Of a stretch of DNA of 64,000 bases, positions 11,764-23,140 are shown one piece after another. Below the pieces are notes generated by a model. That model did not search any database, had not been told where the DNA came from, and saw only the letters and a program-made list of their open reading frames with translations. Origin of the DNA: Paramarasmius palmivorus (Eukaryota; Basidiomycota; Agaricomycetes; Agaricales; Marasmiaceae); the NCBI GenBank assembly GCA_037176845.1, contig JAYKXP010000004.1:372001-436000 (forward strand), in the 5' to 3' direction. The stretch's first letter is position 1, and each line of letters starts with the position of its first letter. The position numbers and the translations under genes were made by a program.

Positions 11764-12488
11764 ATGCTTCCTCGTCCCGTATACGACCCCGACAACGACA
11801 AATATCGCAGAAGAAGAAGAAGAAAACGAATGGCTACGTCTTTTGTGTCGGGGCATTATCATCCTTTGCTTTTTGCTCTTATGACTTTGTCGGCAGCAGC
11901 AGAGCTTGGTCTGACCGCGTTTATTGTTAGTGTGGGGAATGAGACGGGGGTTTGGGATAGTCAGCGGTATCGTGCGCTGTGAGTGGTGTTTTTTGCGTCG
12001 TTTTTTTTTTGCTGATTTTTTTGACAGGCTTATTTTGTTCTTGTTCAATTCGTCCTGGACGTTGTTGTTCTCGATGGGGTATATTATGTATATGTGCGAT
12101 GGAGGTGTTAGGTTTTTGGCTGATATCGCGAGTTCGGTTATTTGGCTTTTGTTAACGGGGGTTCTTTGGGTAAGATTTTTTCTCTTCTGTGAAGCAAGGT
12201 GTATTCACTTGGATTTTGTAGGGTGTGGGAGCTGGTCTACTACACAACACGAGGACAGGTGGAGATTGCTTTGGTACGCCAAGTATATCACCGTGAGCTT
12301 TCGCTTCGTTCGTTCATCGCGTCTATAAAAGGCTAACGTTGTCGATTAGATGCAGGCAGTCGTTGACTGTTGAAGCGCTGGGGTGGACTGAATTTGGGTT
12401 GTGTGTTTTGAATCTACTTATCACATGTGCTTGGATTCATTCCAATAGGCGACCGAAACTGTCGGGCGATTCGAGGAGGATGGTTTGA
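11764..12488 (+). CDS. MARVEL-like four-transmembrane protein
   Basis: Four exons (11764-11978, 12028-12169, 12222-12292, 12350-12488) join in phase to about 188 aa. There are four hydrophobic segments: HPLLFALMTLSAAAELGLTA, LLFSMGYIMYM, IASSVIWLLLTGVLWGVGAG and FGLCVLNLLITCAWIH, with short loops and the basic ends expected of fungal MARVEL-domain proteins. The family sits in plasma membrane or vesicle membranes; no substrate is known. The start is unclear: ATG 11764 adds a stretch with a run of Arg/Lys, while ATG 11830 (MATSFVSGHYHPLLF) begins just before the first helix and fits related proteins as well. It lies in tandem after MYG1 with about 210 bp between them. Confidence 0.75.
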
Positions 12489-12835
12489 TCTCTTCGTGGA
12501 CTTGGACTATACTCTATATGTTATCCATACTTTACCTATGTATATCTATTCCTACCCATGGTCGTTCATTTGTATTGTACATCTTGTAGTTGTACTATTT
12601 CCACCAATCGTTCTCACTGTTTTCGTCATAAACGCCGAGGTCGTTTATCAGATAGCAGATCAAGCACTTAAGCTTTCGGTCGCAGCATTACAGCAAAGAG
12701 GTAACACCTTCTTACCTTTACACCATACCCATACCCAGTGAATGCAATCCTTGCAATTGCTTGGGGCCACAAAACGAGTGTTCACTGAAAATGGTTATTC
12801 CGGCATTCGGATGATCCTGGGATTGACTCCTAAAA
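12489..12835. other. Intergenic spacer between MARVEL and MFS genes
   Basis: About 350 bp between two tandem plus-strand genes. An open frame runs through it (from 12427 to 12741), but the MARVEL reading stops at 12488 in a different frame and the peptide shows no homology pattern. I treat it as 3' UTR plus promoter; no clear regulatory element was seen. Confidence 0.45.
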
Positions 12836-15085
12836 ATGTATGCTAGGGCCGCTCCATCTTTTTCTCCACCTACATCTCAACTTATGGCCCGTTCCAACAA
12901 CCTCGACGCTCCTACTCGTCATGACCATCGACGCCACTCCTGTGACGACCTTTTGGCAGAACCATACGATAGCGAACGCGACGAACGGCCTCTTGATGAG
13001 CAAGGTTTATTAGGTCGACGTTCCGAGGAAGATCGTGCTGAAGAATTGGAAGCAGAAATCGTACGGAGGAGGCAACAGGATAGGTGTGAAACCTTGAGAC
13101 GCAGAGCTGCTTTTATTCGGACGTTGGCGTTGCTATGTGCTTGTTGTCTGAGTATCGGAAGTCATTAGTGCGTTTTTTCCGTCGTGTGATGGTGTCTTGG
13201 GTTTCCTGACTGTGACTGTTTTGTAGTGCCTCTTATATCCTTGGTCCCCTGAAGAGTCGATTATCGAAAGAATTAGGCGCATCTCATACGGAATTTGGCT
13301 TGCTATTCTCTGCGTTCAGTCTGAATAGTACATGGACACCCTTACTCGGGGGTATCATGGCTAGTAGCCTTGGTACTACATTCACCAGCATATTTGCTAC
13401 GGGAATAGTGCTCACTGGTGAGCCTCAACATTTTGCTCCTCTACAAGAACGTTCTAACACTTTCCATCGTTCAGGCCAGTTGTTACTGTTACTTGGGGAA
13501 GTGTGGGGTAACATTCGCCTTATGACGTTCGGATTGTTCATCTTCGGACTCGGGATAAGTCCACTCGCCGTCGTACAGGAAACAATCATTGTTCGGTTCT
13601 TTAAATCGCATGGGCTTGGTGTATCGATGGCCTTTGGATTATTAGCAGGAAAAGGCGCTTCCTTCGTCTCTGCAAGAACTTCCTATCCTCTAACTGAACG
13701 CTTTGGTTCTCATGCGCCCTTTTATGTCGCGACGATTCTGGCGGCGATGTCGTTCTTTGTCAATTTGGCATATATTGCTGCTTCAAAGTGGTTGGTGGAT
13801 GGAGCACATGCTGAGCTCGAAGCAGCGGATATATCGGAGGAGGCTAGGAGGCGCTCTACCATCAATATGACCGAATCGCAGGCGTTGGAGAAGGTAGCAG
13901 CGAAGAAGCGGGTTAATCTACGAGAGATCACCAAGTTGGGTGATGTCTTTTGGGCGTGAGTTCCTGTCTTCTCCTTTCTACGTCCACTCAGCTCTTGCCA
14001 GGTATGTTGCATTGAATGTATTCTGCGGAATGATTTGGGCACCTTTCACCCATTTAGCCTCGTAAGTTGCAATAACTTGGCATAGCGAAAGATGTTCTCT
14101 AACCAATTCATCGAAGCAATATCATCGAAACGCGTTATAATATGGAGGAGGAAGATGCTGCAAATACGGCCTCATTCCTTCTGGTCGGAAGTATATTCCT
14201 ATACCCAATCGTAAGTGCTGAGAATCTTTTACCATGTGAAACCTTCCAACAACGTTTGTTTAGTGTGGATTTTTGGTGGATCGTTACAAGCATAGACCGA
14301 TTGTGGTTCAACTACTGTTGTTATCTTCGACCCTCACTGGGCTTGCATATATCTGGCTTGCACTTCCTACGCAATGGACAGGAACCCCCATCCCGGCGAT
14401 TCTTTCTTTTGCATTTGGACACGGTTTCGCTCCATGTAAGTGTAATACATCCTCCATGAAGCTTTGTCTAACTGAATATGGACAGTGCTGCTCGTGGTGC
14501 TCGTGCCTAAGATTGTTTCGCTGAAGTACGTCTCTACCGCTCTCGGAGTACATAAAAGTGTAAGTTCCTTTGGCTATTACAATATCTCGTCGGCTCAAAG
14601 GCCTCTTCATATAGTTGGAACAAACCGGCACCGTAATCTTCCAAACCCTTGCTGGGTTTACCCTCGATACCCACAACAAGAATGCCGGCAGGAATAGCAA
14701 AGAAGCTGCACAACGCCTTCTTTATATATGGGTCGGACTGAACATTGTTCAGTTCATATCTATCTTATGTCTCGCCTGGCTTCAGCGAAGGAAGGACAAG
14801 GCAAAGGAGGCAGCAGCAAGACGCTCGCGTTCGGTTTCTCGAAGCCCTTCGAATCATAGAATGAGCACTACCTCAGACCATCAACCATTAATGGAGTCCG
14901 AGCATAGCCGCTACTCGTCCACTGGCTCAAGAATAAGGCGCTCGCTTCGAGACGAAGCCCAAATGAAGGGAGAAATGCGTCGGGGTGAAGTGTTTGCAAC
15001 ATTGAGCACCATGTTGATAATATTCGCGTGGGTCTTGTTCATGGGCACTGCGTATTTCAGGTTGGGAATGAAGAAGCATGACTGA
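12836..15085 (+). CDS. Major facilitator superfamily transporter, MFSD1-like
   Basis: Eight exons (12836-13167, 13227-13417, 13475-13955, 14002-14061, 14117-14210, 14264-14435, 14486-14559, 14615-15085) give about 624 aa in continuous phase. After a cytosolic acidic/Arg-rich N-terminus come membrane segments beginning ALLCACCLSIGSHYASYILG, then FGLLFSAFSLNSTWTPLLGG, a central charged loop, and a second helical bundle ending WVLFMGTAYFRLGMKKHD. CGFLVDRYKHRPIVVQ matches the MFS cytosolic-loop motif after TM2/TM8. Overall pattern resembles the MFSD1 group (lysosomal dipeptide transporters in animals), so a vacuolar role is possible but inferred. The 57-nt intron 13418-13474 is open in frame and could be mistaken for coding. 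Confidence 0.82.
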
Positions 15086-15219
15086 GGCCCCGGATTCTGG
15101 AAACGATTTACGACTTCTGCTTATGAGCACACTTATAATGTATCTGTAATGTTATATTTCACGTCGAGTAAAGATAATGTCAACGTCATAGTAGAGGCAG
15201 CGGTCCAAATGTATAAAAT

Positions 15220-17903
15220 TTATTTGCCTTTACCCTTGCCCTTCCCTTTTCCTTTGCCCTTGACCTTTTTCCGCATACCGGCAACGGTATCACCATGCTT
15301 TGCACGTACACCCTCGTGTCGGTTTGCCTTGTCCCCGAAATCTTTGTCAAAGGCACCCCCACGACTACCGGTGACTTTGGCACAGGCTTTCTTCTTCGCC
15401 TTCGCTGAACTCTGGCTGGACTTGCGCTCTGGTTCACCAATTTTAGCAGGTCGAGATGCCTTTTTCGCCGAACGAATGGCTGCATTGATTGCGCGGCCGT
15501 CATCTGCGTCCTCTTCCATAGCAAGCTTTCTCCGTTTTGCTTTCCTGGATAGCCCAGAAAACTTGTCTCGTTTCGGCTGTAGCGTTAATATGAATCAGTA
15601 TCGGTCCGAGGAATCGAGATGTGGATTATTACCTTCTCTTCAGTAGCCTTCTTCGACTTGCCTTTAGCGGCACTGGCTGGATCATAGCCTGCTTCATATT
15701 GCTTCTTGCTGATCGCTGTCGTGCTGTAAGTATGCGTTCGGGGCTCATACAGCAGAAGAGCTTACTTTCCGCAGCTTTCTTCTCTTTTTCTGATTGGAAC
15801 CAAGTACGAGCAGGCCGAGAAAAGATTTCTGCTTCGTGCTCAATCATATTTTGGCCCTTTCGGACTTCCATCTCCGCCTGCCGTAGCTGCAACGAGGATC
15901 TCATTAAATCTTGTACACGCAGAGAAGTCCATGAATCACACCTGTTTCTCTTCCTTTTCCTCCTTCAAGATCTCCCCGATCTCTTCCTTGAGTTCATCAA
16001 GCTTTTCTACCCATTTGGCGATGGCTTCTGGAGGCACTATACGGTGCCGTACCTTGTCCTCCCCGGCACCGTGCTTAATTGCAGCCTTGAGCATCTTCCT
16101 ATCTGATTCTCCGACGAGCGTCACCGACCTGTTCTTAATCTTAGTCACGCTGCTGCACAATAGCGGAAGTACACACCTTCCCTTAGCACCCGCTCGGGCA
16201 GTTCGACCGACACGGTGCAGATACTGGGCAAGCTGGCCTGGCATGTCGTAGTTGATAACCGTCTCTATACCTTTGATATCTAAACCACGGGAGGCCAGGT
16301 CTGTCGCAATCAAAAAATCGACTGCACCATCCCTGAACTGATGTAGTGCTTTCAATCTCTACACAATGAAGTGAGAAAGCTATAAGACACGTAGAGGGAG
16401 AGTCGCACCTGCTCTTGCGTCAAATCTCCGTGCAATTCCTCGGATTTCATGCCCAATAGAGAGAACACTATGCGTAACTGATGCGCGAGTTTCTTGCTAC
16501 GAACAAAGATGATAACATTGCTCTTGAATGTTCGTTTGCAGAGAGTGACAAGTATTGCAGAGCGTTCTGCCTCCTTTCCAGCACGTACACGAACAAATTC
16601 TTGAACGAGACCACGTGCAACGGTTTTTTTGGGGTCGACGAATAGGCGAACTGGTTTGTTAAGAGACATCTTTACAAGCTCGTCCACGGAATCTGTCATG
16701 GTAGCAGAGAACAGCATTGTTTGCCGTGACTTGGGGCATGATTTGATGATCTCTGCGAGTTCGTCGGCAAAACCGTCTGACAACATTCGGTCTGCTTCGT
16801 CAAGCACTAGAATGTCAAGGTTATCGAGGGTGAAAGAGGGAGAGTTGTGAATGTGGTCGATGAGACGACCGGGAGTGGCGATAACTACATCTGGACGATT
16901 CCGTAGAGCAACTTCCTGTGATTTGAGGGACAAGCCACCTGCAAAAACTGAGTAATTGAAATGGGGAGAAAAACAGATTACACTCACCAACAATCAGGCA
17001 AAACGTGATATCGGTGTGGGTTGCGAGTTTGGTCCCAACCTCATAGCATTGAACTGCCAGTTCTCGAGTAGGAACCAGAACCAGACATCGGGTGGCGGCT
17101 GCCTTTTTACCCTTTTCACGATAAAGCAGACGCTCGATCATGGGAATCGTGAATGCAGCGGTCTTTCCTGAACCTGTTACAGCTCCTCCGACAATATCTT
17201 TGCCAAGTAGTGCCATAGGTATAGTAGCTGCCTGAATCGGTGTGGGCTTGTTGAAACCCATGGATGTGAGCGCTTTGAGAACGGGACGGGATAGATTCAT
17301 TGTCACGAACGAGTCGTGAACATTTGTGGTCGTTTCAGAATCGAAAAATGCTGCTTTACGATCCTTCTCGGCTTGTGTCTCTTCTTCAGACTCTTCAGAT
17401 GAGCTGGAACCTTCTTCTTCGTCTTCCTCCTCTTGTTCCGAATCGTCGTCTTCCGCGTCCTCTTCTCCAGAAGTGGCTAGTGGGTCTTCGTCCTCATCAT
17501 CCGACTGCTGGATCCCTCCAAATTCGTCTTGATCGCTTTCTTCACCAAGATCTTCCAGCTCTTCCTCACTCTCATCCCCTTCGTCTTCATCTTCACTTTC
17601 ATCCTCAGTCCCTCGCTTCCGTTTAGAGGATTTTCTACGAGCAATTATGTCGTCCACAGATATAGGTTCCTGGCATACGTTAGTAGACAAGCGTAACGAT
17701 ATGTATGTACAACGTACTGGTTTCGACCCTTTTGTTACGGAGTCTGGGAGAGTACTAGGACCTTCCAATAGGTCTGTGTATGGATCACCAGATACATCGA
17801 AAGTGAAATCCGGATTTAAATGAGCGTCGTCCGTCGTGGTGGATTTGCGTGGTCCCGAGATGTCCTCGTCGTCGGATTCAATGGTCATAACATAGTCGGC
17901 CAT
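15220..17903 (-). CDS. DRS1: ATP-dependent DEAD-box RNA helicase Drs1/DDX27
   Basis: The minus-strand reading starts [18 protein letters not shown] at 17903. A long acidic Ser/Glu/Asp region is followed by all helicase motifs: [15 protein letters not shown] (Q), [10 protein letters not shown] (Walker A), [24 protein letters not shown] (DEAD), [25 protein letters not shown] and [10 protein letters not shown]. The C-terminus carries the Drs1 basic/coiled region and ends in [12 protein letters not shown]. Introns lie at about 17668-17718, 16940-16986, 16357-16408, 16131-16177, 15896-15942, and two more between 15765 and 15575. Known role: nucleolar helicase for 27S pre-rRNA processing and 60S biogenesis. 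The acidic N-terminus before the Q motif is typical of the family. Confidence 0.92.
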
Positions 17904-18699
17904 GATCTCAATAGTTACACTGGACAGAGCCAGGCAGTTTTGGGATCAATGAAGGTCGAGAAAAAAATTTGAAACTGCCTGCCGGTTTGAAGCGCCCGTG
18001 TCTTTGGTTTTGACCACCACCATCAGAGCACTAATTGCTGGCCGGTTCGTTTTTCTTTGCTGCAACCCACTCAGATTTACTCATCTTCTAGACTCAGATT
18101 TGTGGGTATAGAACTTGATTTTGGGCTCGTATCTTATCCAGAATAGTCGAAGTACAACAGGAGAAAACAGGTTACTTTTCCGCACACTCCGCTGAACTCT
18201 TCCAACATGCGCGTACCGTGTCATCTTGTACCGTGGCCCGTAGGACGTCTTCTTTCGGAATTTATATGCATCCTTTCAGTCCTTGCGGTGAGGTCTGACC
18301 ATTAGTAGATGACTTTGTTTCCGAACTTCCCGAATCATCATTCAACACCACCGTACCATTGTGTACAAAGTATACCCACGTCAAACTGATACCTCCTTCT
18401 ATTTCACAGTCTCCGCACCATGCTGTTCAGTCAATCGCCTTATCATGACAAGCAGGCATGCCCTCACCAAGAACAAACTCGAATTTGCTGTCGCATCGCT
18501 GGCTGTGCTATCTATCGATCCACCATGCTCAAACCTCGGCTCGACTATGTATAGACTGATGTCGCTTGGACGTGTCGTTAAATTGTGGGCGCTGCCACTC
18601 TGGTCAGACGACAGGGCCTATACACATCGTGCTCATTATATAAATGCCCGAATCATCACTCCCATGCATCAATTCACCCCCTCTGAGTCCCTCAACAAA
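17904..18699. other. Intergenic region between divergent DRS1 and PL8 genes
   Basis: About 800 bp without a supported gene. The open frame from 18361 overlaps the PL8 start region but begins far upstream of the signal peptide, and I read that part as leader and promoter. A TATA element lies at its right end. Confidence 0.5.
18635..18643 (+). promoter_or_regulatory. TATA box of the PL8 lyase gene
   Basis: The sequence ATTATATAAATGCC lies about 60 bp upstream of the proposed ATG at 18700. Such a close, strong TATA box fits a regulated gene for a secreted enzyme. Confidence 0.55.
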
Positions 18700-21440
18700 A
18701 TGAGATCTCAGATCTTACTTCCCTTCTTCATATTCGTACACACTCTTTTAGGAACTGCTTCATCACAAATCACACTGCCTCCTGGTGATGATGTCGATCT
18801 TTTGAACTTGCATCAACGCCGGATTGACGCAATTATCGGTGCCCTCACCGGATCCCTCAATGTCTCGCAGTGGTGTGTGCCTTTTTGCGGCCTAATCAGT
18901 GTGTCTAAAGGCCTTTCTACAGGGAATCCTCGCTCAACTCAGACGGGACATGGTCTGACGTGAACTATGCTACCGGATGCGCTGCCCAACGGGCCAACTG
19001 GCCAGCTCAAGACCATTGGTTTAGACTACGTGAGTTTCGGTGCTCGAGTTTGAATTAGTCAACGTGAAGTAATTTCCGACCATTTCTAGTCAATATGGCT
19101 GGTGCCTGGCACGGGGGTATACCTGGCAATGAACAATATGTCGGGAACAACACATTTGCAGGGGAAATTTCTACCGCGATGGATTGGTGGTTCGATCGGG
19201 ACTTCGTGAATCCTGCTTGCCTGACTGAGGGTGGAACATCAAGCTGCCCATGCGACTCGAATGATGGAACACTATGGAACACCAACTGGTATAGTAATGT
19301 GATACAAACCTGACTTCTATCTGTCTGCCTGCTAACTTCGCTTTCAAGGTTATCGGGACCCCGTCCTTGGTCGGACAAACATGCCTGCTCATGAATGACA
19401 CGCTATCTGCCACTCAGTTGAGCAATTGTAGCCACATGACAGCGCGTACATATGGGACGTTTGGCCAAGGTTTCGGCTTTTTGGCTGGAGCAAATATCCT
19501 CGACATTGGCAAAATTAGTGTTGACAGTGGCATTCTCTCCGGCAATGTCACTATGATCACGGATGCTTATCGGAGAGTCCACAATGAGGTTCAAGTGCAG
19601 CCTGGTGTGAAAAAGGATGGCATTAAACCGGATGGTAGCTTTAGGTTAGTCTTATCTTCTGGGGTACTACTGCAGAGCTGAGCAGAACTCTAGTCAACAT
19701 GCGGGTTTGTTATACAATGGGAATTACGGCAAAGACTAGTATGTTCAGGATCTCGCTGATAGCACGGAGGAGATCACTGACCAGTGACCGATGCTTCTAG
19801 CACAAATGCTATTCTTGACCTGGAAATCGAGGCAGCTGATACCCAATTTACCGCTAACGATACTTCCAAGCAAGCCCTTGAGACTTTGTTCGAGGGGGAT
19901 GCTTGGATGATTTATAGAAATACCTTAACCGGAATTCTTCATTGGGACTTTGTGAGTGCATATTCTATGTTTCTGTATCAATATCTGGCTAATCTGTTTC
20001 TAGTCCGCTCTCGGACGCTTCATCAGTTTTCCCGTGATTGATGACCAGTGAGCCATTCTCGTGAAGATGTCGGTAACACTGTACTTACCAGAACAGAGCA
20101 ACAGCAAATATCAAGCTCAACTTGTCCAAAGTCAACCAGCTGGGCGAGTTGTGGTCGTCGGACATTCTACAAAACTTTGCGCAGACTCTCTCAGTCAATG
20201 ACTCCCAAGTCAACGCAGGCGGCTTGTCAGGCAACAGGTTTTTCTATGTCAATGATTACATGGTATCGGCTTTAGCATGTCTGTTTTAGGACGCTATCAG
20301 TTAACTTACCTTTGTGACAGGTGCATCGAGGGGAGAACTATCTCTCCACCGTGAAGATGTTCTCGACCAGAACACAGAACACAGAATGCACCAACTCCCA
20401 GAACGTGCGTTATTCTTGATTGCGAAGACATTCCTATGCTGAACGTTTTCCCTCAGCCACTAGGCTTCCATCTTGCCGACGGTGTGCATTATAACTACAT
20501 TCTTGGCAACGAATATGAGGACATTTCGGCCTCTTGGGATTGGAATCTAATCCCAGGAATTACCGTTAATTACGGTGCAACCCCTCTAAGCTGCGACCGT
20601 ACGGGCTTCACGGGCATCGAGAAATTCGTGGGCGGCGTCTCCAACGGCGAGGTCGGGCTCGCTGTCATGCGCTACACAAATCCATCCACCCGGTCGCTTC
20701 ACTTCCAAAAATCGTGGTTCTTCCTGAACGGGGATGTGCAACGCGTCATGATATCCAATGTTTCAGCAAACGGAGCGGCACCCGTGTATTCTGTGCTTGA
20801 CCAGAGGCGACATTCTGGCGCTATTTTTGTCAACTCCGAGCAGACTCAGCTGGAGGAGAATCGCGTTACCAACTTCACTAATGTGACATCTTTATGGCAC
20901 GGTGGCGTTGGATACACATTTGACTCTTCTGCACCGTTTTCTCTGTCCTTGAATGTGGGCTCAAAGACAGGTGACTGGTCGAAAATCGGAACCTCCAAAC
21001 AACCGCCTACAACCGTCGATTTGTTCGCCGCATGGCTGGATCATACTTCAGCGGAGCCAGCCGTTGCGTACACCACATACCCTGGCACTGAATCTGTGGA
21101 TGCATTTGCGCAGCGAAGCGGGGCTACTAAAGTTGAGACCCTGCAAAATGATGCCCTGATATCTGCAGTATATGACCAGGCCAGTCGCGTTGCGATGGCC
21201 GTCTTCTGGAACTCTAGTGGAGGTTGTGTCAATGTCAGCGGGGAGAACATCACTTTTTGTTCGAGTACTGCAGCAGCAGTCTTATTCGATATCGGTAGCA
21301 ATACTGTGACAGTCTCCGATCCATCCCAATCCATCTCATCTCTAGACATTCGCGTCGAGACAGGTTCCTCTAAGACGGTCACTTTTGATCTTCCACAGGG
21401 CGGCCAGGCCGGTAGTAGCGTTACCAAGTCTCTAGAATGA
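18700..21440 (+). CDS. Secreted polysaccharide lyase family 8 (hyaluronate/chondroitin/xanthan lyase-like)
   Basis: Ten exons (18700-18872, 18923-19029, 19090-19298, 19349-19644, 19694-19738, 19801-19951, 20004-20047, 20097-20262, 20321-20404, 20457-21440) join in phase to 752 aa, a usual PL8 length. MRSQILLPFFIFVHTLLGTA is a signal peptide. An alpha-toroid with TWSDVNYATGC and WHGGIPGNEQY is followed by the family hallmark KPDGSFSQHAGLLYNGNYGK, split over an intron, which holds the catalytic His and Tyr; the beta-sandwich half lies in the last exon (ENYLSTVKMFSTRTQNTE, LADGVHYNYILGNEY). PL8 enzymes cleave uronate polysaccharides by beta-elimination; the exact substrate cannot be read. Many N-glycosylation sequons agree with secretion. 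The alternative Met at 18664 gives a worse signal peptide. Convergent with RPS3. Confidence 0.9.
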
Positions 21441-21559
21441 TGTGCATGTATAAAGTACATGGATGACGATTGCGGTTCATCCCTTATATCACAAGTCGAT
21501 CATTACATGGAGACCCATAAGCATGTCAAATGAAGAGTATATAGGACATAATGAAACTA

Positions 21560-22515
21560 TCAGAACACGGGCTGCTGCTGCTCGTAATCCGCCGGTGGTG
21601 CGTAGCCTGCAGCTTCAGGTTGGTAAGTCTCCTCAGCAGGTGCGGCAACGGGAACCGAGATGGGTTCTCTTTGCTCGGACGAGGGTTCGGAGACGATCTT
21701 GTCGACGGGAGGCTCCATGATTTGGACGGAGTCGGGGAGAGGTTTGCGAGGACCAACTTGTCCCTCGGGGTCGAAGCCCTTCATGCTAAGAGAGGATTGA
21801 GTATGAGTAGATTGCGATAAGCCATAGTGAATGTAGCCTCACATTTTGACCTTGATACCAAGGACACCCTGCTTGAGCATGACGTGACGGACAGCAAAGT
21901 CGACAAAGTCACGAGCAGGTTGACCGGAGTGGATCATGAATCCATCGGTGAACTTCATGGACTTGGCACGAGCAGCACGAAGCTTGCCAGAGACAACGAC
22001 TTCGCAACCCTTGGCACCAGACTCCATGACGAAACGGAGGACACCATAGCATGCACTAGAAGAAGGAAATAAGGAATATTGCTTCTCCATGATCGTAAAG
22101 TAACGCACCGACGGACGGCAAGACCGTTGAGTAGCTTGTATCTCAAACTCTCACATTGAGCAATGGCGGAGAGACCACGGTATTGAACCTTCTCGGCGTA
22201 GAGTTCGAGGGAGTTCTCTGGGAACTTGAAACGTTTTTGGACGAGAGCAGTGAGCTCACGAATACGGCGACCCTTCTCTCCAAGAACCTCCTGGGTGTGG
22301 GTGGCACGGATGATAATCTAATCCAATCGAGCATTCAGATTCCCTACTCCATCGAACAACATCTCGAAACACACCTCCGTACGCATGTGAGTGACACGAA
22401 CATCACAGCCAGAGTAGCCCTCCTCAGCGAGCTCACGGGTGAAGAATTCGTTGAGTTCGGCACGGAAAACACCGTCAGCTACAAACTTTCTCTTTTTGCT
22501 GATTTGGGCGGCCAT
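21560..22515 (-). CDS. RPS3: 40S ribosomal protein uS3 (S3)
   Basis: Four exons on the minus strand (22375-22515, 22109-22317, 21843-22055, 21560-21785) give 262 aa. The protein begins [20 protein letters not shown], contains the KH-domain loop [20 protein letters not shown], then [15 protein letters not shown] and [20 protein letters not shown], all diagnostic of eukaryotic uS3, and ends in a Pro/Glu/Gln-rich tail. It sits at the mRNA entry channel of the small subunit and, in other species, also has DNA-repair activities. Exon 3 to 4 rejoins as [12 protein letters not shown]. The gene is convergent with the PL8 lyase (stops 119 bp apart). Confidence 0.96.
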
Positions 22516-23140
22516 TTTTGAGCTGAATGAGTTTTTGGGGAGGGTTCTTGAGGTCTGTAATAAGGATATGAGATCGTAGACGATTTGACAGCGAGCAACG
22601 ATACTTTACCTTGCTTGACTCTTGAGGGCCTAGGACGTCGAGGACGCTAGTTTATTGGCACACTTTGCAGTCAGTGATGTCACGTGCCACGGGTCCGGTG
22701 GGTGGCTTGAAACTAGGCAGTTGTAGCTCGGCAGTTACCGAAGGCCACATGGCGCACATAAAAGGAAATGTTCTACCTGGTCTTTACGGTTTACCTCCAT
22801 CTTCTGTTTCTGGTGAGTTTCTCTTCCTTGCTTCTATTGGCTTTCGCTTCTTTCTTTCAATGACGAGTGTTGTATTTTCAACCTTTGGCACCTCTTAGTA
22901 GACTTAATCCTTCGATTTATCGTTGTGATTACTGACATGAATGACTTGCTGAGATTTCTTTGCCTTCATTACCCACAAAAACGACTCTTACTGACGCTTC
23001 CTTCATAGGTCACGGGTCATAGGTGTGCTCGTTGTATATACTATGTTTTAATTGATTCCGAATCCAATGCAATATATTTTGTACTTCATAAACCTGAATG
23101 TTGATACTTAATGCGTGAATATAACTACTAGAATACCTAA
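22516..23140. other. Intergenic region: RPS3 promoter and thiolase 3' flank
   Basis: About 620 bp upstream of RPS3 on the minus strand and downstream of the thiolase stop. Pyrimidine-rich blocks on the plus strand around 22780-22860 are visible, but no gene or RNA fold was recognised. The plus open frame 22665-22898 has no supporting motif. A leader intron of RPS3 may lie at about 22525-22620. Confidence 0.4.

Noticed and set aside
13418..13474. In-frame 57-nt segment within the MFS gene treated as coding
   Set aside because: It has good GT and AG ends and its removal rejoins a normal transmembrane helix; reading through inserts a polar stretch.
15149..16106. Plus-strand open frames of 160 aa and more over the DRS1 3' end
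   Set aside because: Mirror images of the Lys/Glu-rich helicase C-terminus; they cross helicase introns.
19289..19348. A GTATAG donor directly after AACTG in the PL8 gene
   Set aside because: Using it breaks the frame at the acceptor; the later donor GTGATA after the YSN codons keeps the frame.
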